Source: Saprospirales bacterium (GTDB lineage Bacteria; Bacteroidota; Bacteroidia; Chitinophagales; Saprospiraceae). From it: DNA of 18,270 nt. The stretch lies in contig JAHEAS010000004.1 in NCBI GenBank assembly GCA_024642645.1, forward strand, positions 1 to 18,270, read 5' to 3'. The notes below the pieces were generated by a model. That model had not been told where the DNA came from. It did no database searches and saw nothing but the letters and a program-made list of their open reading frames with translations. Made by a program: the position numbers and the translations under genes. Positions 15,316 to 18,270 of the stretch are shown here, one piece after another (position 1 is the stretch's first letter; each line of letters begins with the position of its first letter).

Positions 15316-16553
15316 ACGAAAGGATTGTAATCACGGGCATTGGTGCTATAACCCCTGCGGGGGTAGGCATCGAACCACTTTTACAAGTATTAAAGCAAGG
15401 AAAGTCTTGCGCAAAAACACTTCATTTCGACAATCCCGACATTCCGAACCGGGTAGGCGCTCCAATTTTAGGTTTTGATGCAAACGATTTCCTGCCCTTC
15501 CGATATGCCAAAAGGCTTGACAGGGGCGAGCAATTGTTTGCCGCAGCATGCCTAATGGCAATGGAGGACAGCGGATATATGTTCGAAGATTCGGAAAGGG
15601 CAGGTATTTACCAAGGCACAGCACTCGGGGGGTTACCTCATGGTTTGGCTGCACAGGAGAATTATCGGCAATTTGGATATGGTGCAGTCAGCCCCATTAC
15701 AGTACTTGGCGCCATGAATGGTGGAGGAAGCGCCGTAGTCGGCTTGTTGAAAGCGGTAAAAGGCCCCAACCTAAACTTTTCGACAGCCAGTATTTCCTCA
15801 GCAACTGCCATCGTGTCTGCAGTCGATCAGCTTCGAACCGGGAAGCTGGACGCCATCGTAGCAGGGGGGGGCGAAGCGCCGTTGGTTTGGCAATTATACT
15901 TGATGTTTGAGCGAGCCAAAATGTTGGCGTCGGGGTGGAACAATTGCCCGGAAAAAGCTTGCCGCCCGTTTGATAAAGATAGAAATGGGCTGGTGCTGGC
16001 GGAGGCTGGCGCTGCTGTCGTATTGGAACGTTTGAGCAGTGCAAGCAAACGAGGCGCTAAAATTTATGCAGCAGTTTCGGGGGTCGCATTAACGACGGAC
16101 GCAAACAACCTTGTAGCACCCGAACCAGTACCGGTGCAAAAAGCCAGGGCCATGCTATTGGCACTGGAAGAGGCCAACCTTGCTCCTGACAAACTGAGCC
16201 ACGTCATAGCACACGGTACTTCTACTTTGCATAACGACCCAAATGAAACCCAAGCCCTTAAATTAGCCTTTGGAGATGCTGCGTGTCAAATTCCAATTTG
16301 CTCCATCAAGTCCATGCTGGGTCATCCGCTTGGCGCTTGCACAGCAGTGGAAATGGTTTGTGCCATTTTGGCCATGCAGCACCAATTTCACCCCCCAACC
16401 ATCAACTTGGATGCGCCAGACCCCACATGTGATTTAGATTATACCCCCAATTCAAGTAGAGCTGGCGAATTAACTGCCATGTTGATAAATAACTCCTCGT
16501 TTGGCGGAAGGAATAGCGCTATTTGTGTAAAGAAGTTTGAAGAGAACAACTAA
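15312..16553 (+). CDS. Beta-ketoacyl-ACP synthase-like protein with Ser in place of the nucleophile Cys
   Basis: 413 residues, the usual length of a KAS I/II (FabB/FabF) thiolase-fold enzyme, which normally extends acyl-ACP by condensation with malonyl-ACP in the cytoplasm. Family marks are clear: VVITGIG-like start (RIVITGIGAITPAG), NGGGSA, AHGTSTLHND with His301, IKSMLGHPLGA with Lys333 and His338, and NNSSFGGRNSA near the end. The nucleophile motif, normally TAC(A/S)S, reads FSTASISSATA, putting Ser160 (codon AGT at 15789-15791) where Cys is expected. His301, His338 and Lys333 are kept. Without Cys it may be a decarboxylase or chain-length-factor-like partner, an acyltransferase using Ser, or inactive. 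No ACP, reductase or dehydratase gene is nearby. It overlaps the upstream lipoprotein by 4 bp and ends 14 bp before the convergent minus-strand gene. Confidence 0.9.
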   Translation: MNERIVITGIGAITPAGVGIEPLLQVLKQGKSCAKTLHFDNPDIPNRVGAPILGFDANDFLPFRYAKRLDRGEQLFAAACLMAMEDSGYMFEDSERAGIYQGTALGGLPHGLAAQENYRQFGYGAVSPITVLGAMNGGGSAVVGLLKAVKGPNLNFSTASISSATAIVSAVDQLRTGKLDAIVAGGGEAPLVWQLYLMFERAKMLASGWNNCPEKACRPFDKDRNGLVLAEAGAAVVLERLSSASKRGAKIYAAVSGVALTTDANNLVAPEPVPVQKARAMLLALEEANLAPDKLSHVIAHGTSTLHNDPNETQALKLAFGDAACQIPICSIKSMLGHPLGACTAVEMVCAILAMQHQFHPPTINLDAPDPTCDLDYTPNSSRAGELTAMLINNSSFGGRNSAICVKKFEENN

Positions 16554-16567
16554 CCCCTTAGTTCGGC

Positions 16568-17641
16568 TCAGCACCCCCGCACCGTCGCCCCATACACCAC
16601 GCCATCCACGACGATAAACTCCATAATCGGCACTTCTGGCCTCGAATAGACCTCGTTCCACTGCTCGCCGCTGGAGAGCATGACGCCATACGGTTCGTCA
16701 AAGGAAAAATGGTAAATATCCTTCCATTTTTCACCCCCATCCTTGGACAGGTAAATGCCATTTGACTGTGAACGCAGCAACTCATTCCCCACTTTAACCA
16801 CATCGAAAACATGGATATTATCCCCTTTAAATTCCTTTATCGGCCTCCAGGTTTTACCCTTATCCTCCGAAACCGAAACCACCTCTTCTACATCCATGGC
16901 GATGATTTTGCCGTCCATGTGTACAATATTGGAAGCCCTGATACGACTGTTCGCTACCTCCCAAGTCTTGCCTTTGTCGCTGGACAAGGCGATGCCATCG
17001 TAGGTACTAGCCACAAGGTGGTCGCCCACTTTAAGCAAGCCATAAAATTGTGGAATATCGGATAGCCGCTGCCAGGTTTCGCTGCCATCCTCCAAGGCAT
17101 AGATGCCATCATCTGTTCCAATCAGGAGTTTATTTTCGGTGCGGAGGATGGACTTTGCCGTTTCATCTTTGAGGTTATGGTTCAGCGACGTCCAAGACTT
17201 GCCCGAATCGTTGCTTACATACACGCCTTGCATGAGTACACCCACATAAATAGAACCTTTTGAAACATGGAGGCTATTGATATTATAGCTGGGCAAAGTA
17301 CTGGTGTCGAGTTGCCGCCAAGTTTTCCTTTGAGGGTCGCTGAGATAGACGCCATAATTTCTGGAGGCGAGCACTATCTGCTTGCCCAAGGTATCCAAGT
17401 GAGTTACACTAAGGTCTTCGGGGAGGCCATCGCCCATTGGCATCCAGGAGCGGCCAAGGTCGTCGGAGCGGAAAATGGAGACGAGGCTTTCGGGCCTTGT
17501 CGCCTTCTTTCCGGGGGCTGGTTGGTTGTCGCTTGGTGTTTCTGTCTGCGTTGAACTTGGTGCTATTTGGGTGTTGAACGGCGCATCGAGGCAGCCAGTG
17601 AATAGGATAAGTATCGGAAGAAACAAGGTTTTATAAAACAT
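16568..17641 (-). CDS. Lipoprotein with BNR/Asp-box repeats (beta-propeller)
   Basis: 357 residues. Lipobox LFTGC gives lipidated Cys17, then a Pro/Thr/Ser-rich spacer (~20-50). From residue 58 there are repeats of the Asp-box type S-x-D-x-G-x-x-W: SDDLGRSW (59-66), SNDSGKSW (143-150), SSDKGKTW (220-227), SEDKGKTW (258-265) and SKDGGEKW (299-306), with degenerate copies near 101, 184 and 323. Spacing of about 40 residues fits a six- to eight-bladed beta-propeller of the sialidase / YCF48 / sortilin-like superfamily. I see none of the Arg-triad or Tyr/Glu catalytic set of a sialidase, so enzyme activity is not claimed; a binding or scaffold role at the cell envelope is inference. It lies 61 bp downstream of a small exported protein on the same strand, and a shared transcript is possible. 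Confidence 0.88.
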   Translation of the reverse strand: MFYKTLFLPILILFTGCLDAPFNTQIAPSSTQTETPSDNQPAPGKKATRPESLVSIFRSDDLGRSWMPMGDGLPEDLSVTHLDTLGKQIVLASRNYGVYLSDPQRKTWRQLDTSTLPSYNINSLHVSKGSIYVGVLMQGVYVSNDSGKSWTSLNHNLKDETAKSILRTENKLLIGTDDGIYALEDGSETWQRLSDIPQFYGLLKVGDHLVASTYDGIALSSDKGKTWEVANSRIRASNIVHMDGKIIAMDVEEVVSVSEDKGKTWRPIKEFKGDNIHVFDVVKVGNELLRSQSNGIYLSKDGGEKWKDIYHFSFDEPYGVMLSSGEQWNEVYSRPEVPIMEFIVVDGVVYGATVRGC

Positions 17642-17702
17642 GGATTGAATTTTTTTAGATGATAAGGTAAATGATTATGGCTGGAGATGGCCGGTTTTGC
17701 TG

Positions 17703-18113
17703 CTATTTCACCAAAATCTCATTGTGCGGCAGCGCATATTCATCGTTGGTGGTGAGCAGTACGATGGCGTCGCCGGGCTTGCATTTTGCCAGCACCGTTT
17801 TGATGTCCAACTGCTTGTAAGTTTTGTCAGAGAAAGCAATCAGGGTCTTGGTGTTGCCGTCCCGAATGGCGATTTTGAAACCAATCTTTCCAGTGGGAAC
17901 GCCGCTGTCGGATGATAAGTTGGCGGTTTGAACGGAGAGTTCGCCACTGGCCGATTTTGCTATTTCGCAGTGGCCAGTTGGCGAATAATCATTCACCACC
18001 ATCTTGCTGTTCACGAAGGCGGCGGCACAATTAGAGAACTGCTTTTGCCCAAAAGCATTGGAAATGGTGACGGTGAATAAGGCCAAGCAAACCAGTATTT
18101 TAACGGATTTCAT
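17703..18113 (-). CDS. Small exported protein of unknown function
   Basis: 136 residues, no recognised family. Residues 1-22 are a signal peptide (MKSVKILVCLALFTVTISNAFG, cleavage before QKQ). The mature part is ~114 residues of alternating beta-type sequence (VQTANLSSDSGVPTGKIGFKIAIRDGNTKTLIAFSDKTYKQLDIKTVL) with Cys at 29, 49 and 111. It ends ALPHNEILVK. It could be a small beta-sandwich protein of the periplasm or outside. The next gene on the same strand, the Asp-box lipoprotein, starts 61 bp after its stop codon. A -7 promoter element lies 31 bp before its ATG, supporting this start. Confidence 0.75.
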   Translation of the reverse strand: MKSVKILVCLALFTVTISNAFGQKQFSNCAAAFVNSKMVVNDYSPTGHCEIAKSASGELSVQTANLSSDSGVPTGKIGFKIAIRDGNTKTLIAFSDKTYKQLDIKTVLAKCKPGDAIVLLTTNDEYALPHNEILVK

Positions 18114-18143
18114 GTTGGAGTTTATTTGTGAAAGAATGTGCTA

Positions 18144-18151
18144 CAAAGCTA
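18144..18151 (-). promoter_or_regulatory. -7 promoter element for the small exported protein
   Basis: Minus strand TAGCTTTG matches the Bacteroidota -7 consensus TAnnTTTG exactly and sits 31 bp before the ATG at 18113. The -33 region about 20 bp further up (TTTTTAAG) only partly resembles TTTG, so support is moderate. The remaining bases to 18270 hold no other feature I can support. Confidence 0.4.
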
Positions 18152-18270
18152 TGCCCCATTTGTCCGAAGGTCTTAAAAACCCTGTAAAACAATGTAAACG
18201 AAACGTAAAACCCTATTTGCCAAGCATTTAAGCCGTATTTTTGGACAATGAAAAATCGCCTTACGAAAAT

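Noticed and set aside
18004..18231. 75-codon plus-strand frame at the right edge
   Set aside because: It overlaps the signal peptide and promoter of the small exported protein and resembles no family.
1..18270. tRNA, rRNA, CRISPR array, insertion sequence or integrase
   Set aside because: I read both strands and found no transposase or integrase motifs, no regularly spaced repeats and no tRNA-like arms; the only long repeats are inside the DUF4397 gene.

Overview
The window looks like chromosome from an environmental member of the Bacteroidota, probably near the Saprospirales or Chitinophagales. The evidence is a SusC/SusD pair, a secreted protein ending in a type IX secretion (T9SS) sorting domain, many lipoproteins with a Cys lipobox, A-rich start regions with no Shine-Dalgarno motif, and a promoter matching the Bacteroidota form (TTTG, 20 bp, TAnnTTTG-like). 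There are no mobile elements, tRNA or rRNA genes, or CRISPR arrays. Assignment below phylum is inference.

Positions 1-3557 (minus strand) hold two exported, repeat-rich proteins. One is a partial parallel beta-helix protein that runs off the left edge. The other is a 765-residue protein made of three double DUF4397-like modules plus a T9SS tail, with its own terminator. A 615-bp divergent spacer follows.

Positions 4173-10117 (plus strand) form a compact polysaccharide utilisation locus: SusC-type TonB-dependent transporter, SusD-type glycan-binding lipoprotein, and a Calx-beta + GH16 lipoprotein with the laminarinase-type catalytic motif. The likely model is that the surface GH16 enzyme cuts a beta-glucan and SusCD captures and imports the oligosaccharides. 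There is an RNA hairpin after susC and a much stronger one directly before the GH16 gene, so the three genes are probably expressed at different levels. No sensor or ECF sigma regulator is in view.

Positions 10238-10852 hold a small RRM RNA-binding protein gene with a good promoter, a ~200-nt pyrimidine-rich leader containing short direct repeats, and a terminator. It converges with a GH95-family exo-glycosidase on the minus strand (10884-13286), which may extend the glycan programme to alpha-L-fucose or alpha-L-galactose side chains.

Positions 13633-16553 (plus strand) hold the least explained part. An AT-rich gene for a large lipoprotein of unknown function overlaps by ATGA a beta-ketoacyl synthase-like gene whose nucleophile Cys position reads as Ser. 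This is my best candidate for an undescribed system, but its function cannot be deduced here. On the minus strand, 16568-18113 holds a BNR/Asp-box repeat lipoprotein and a small exported protein, possibly co-transcribed.
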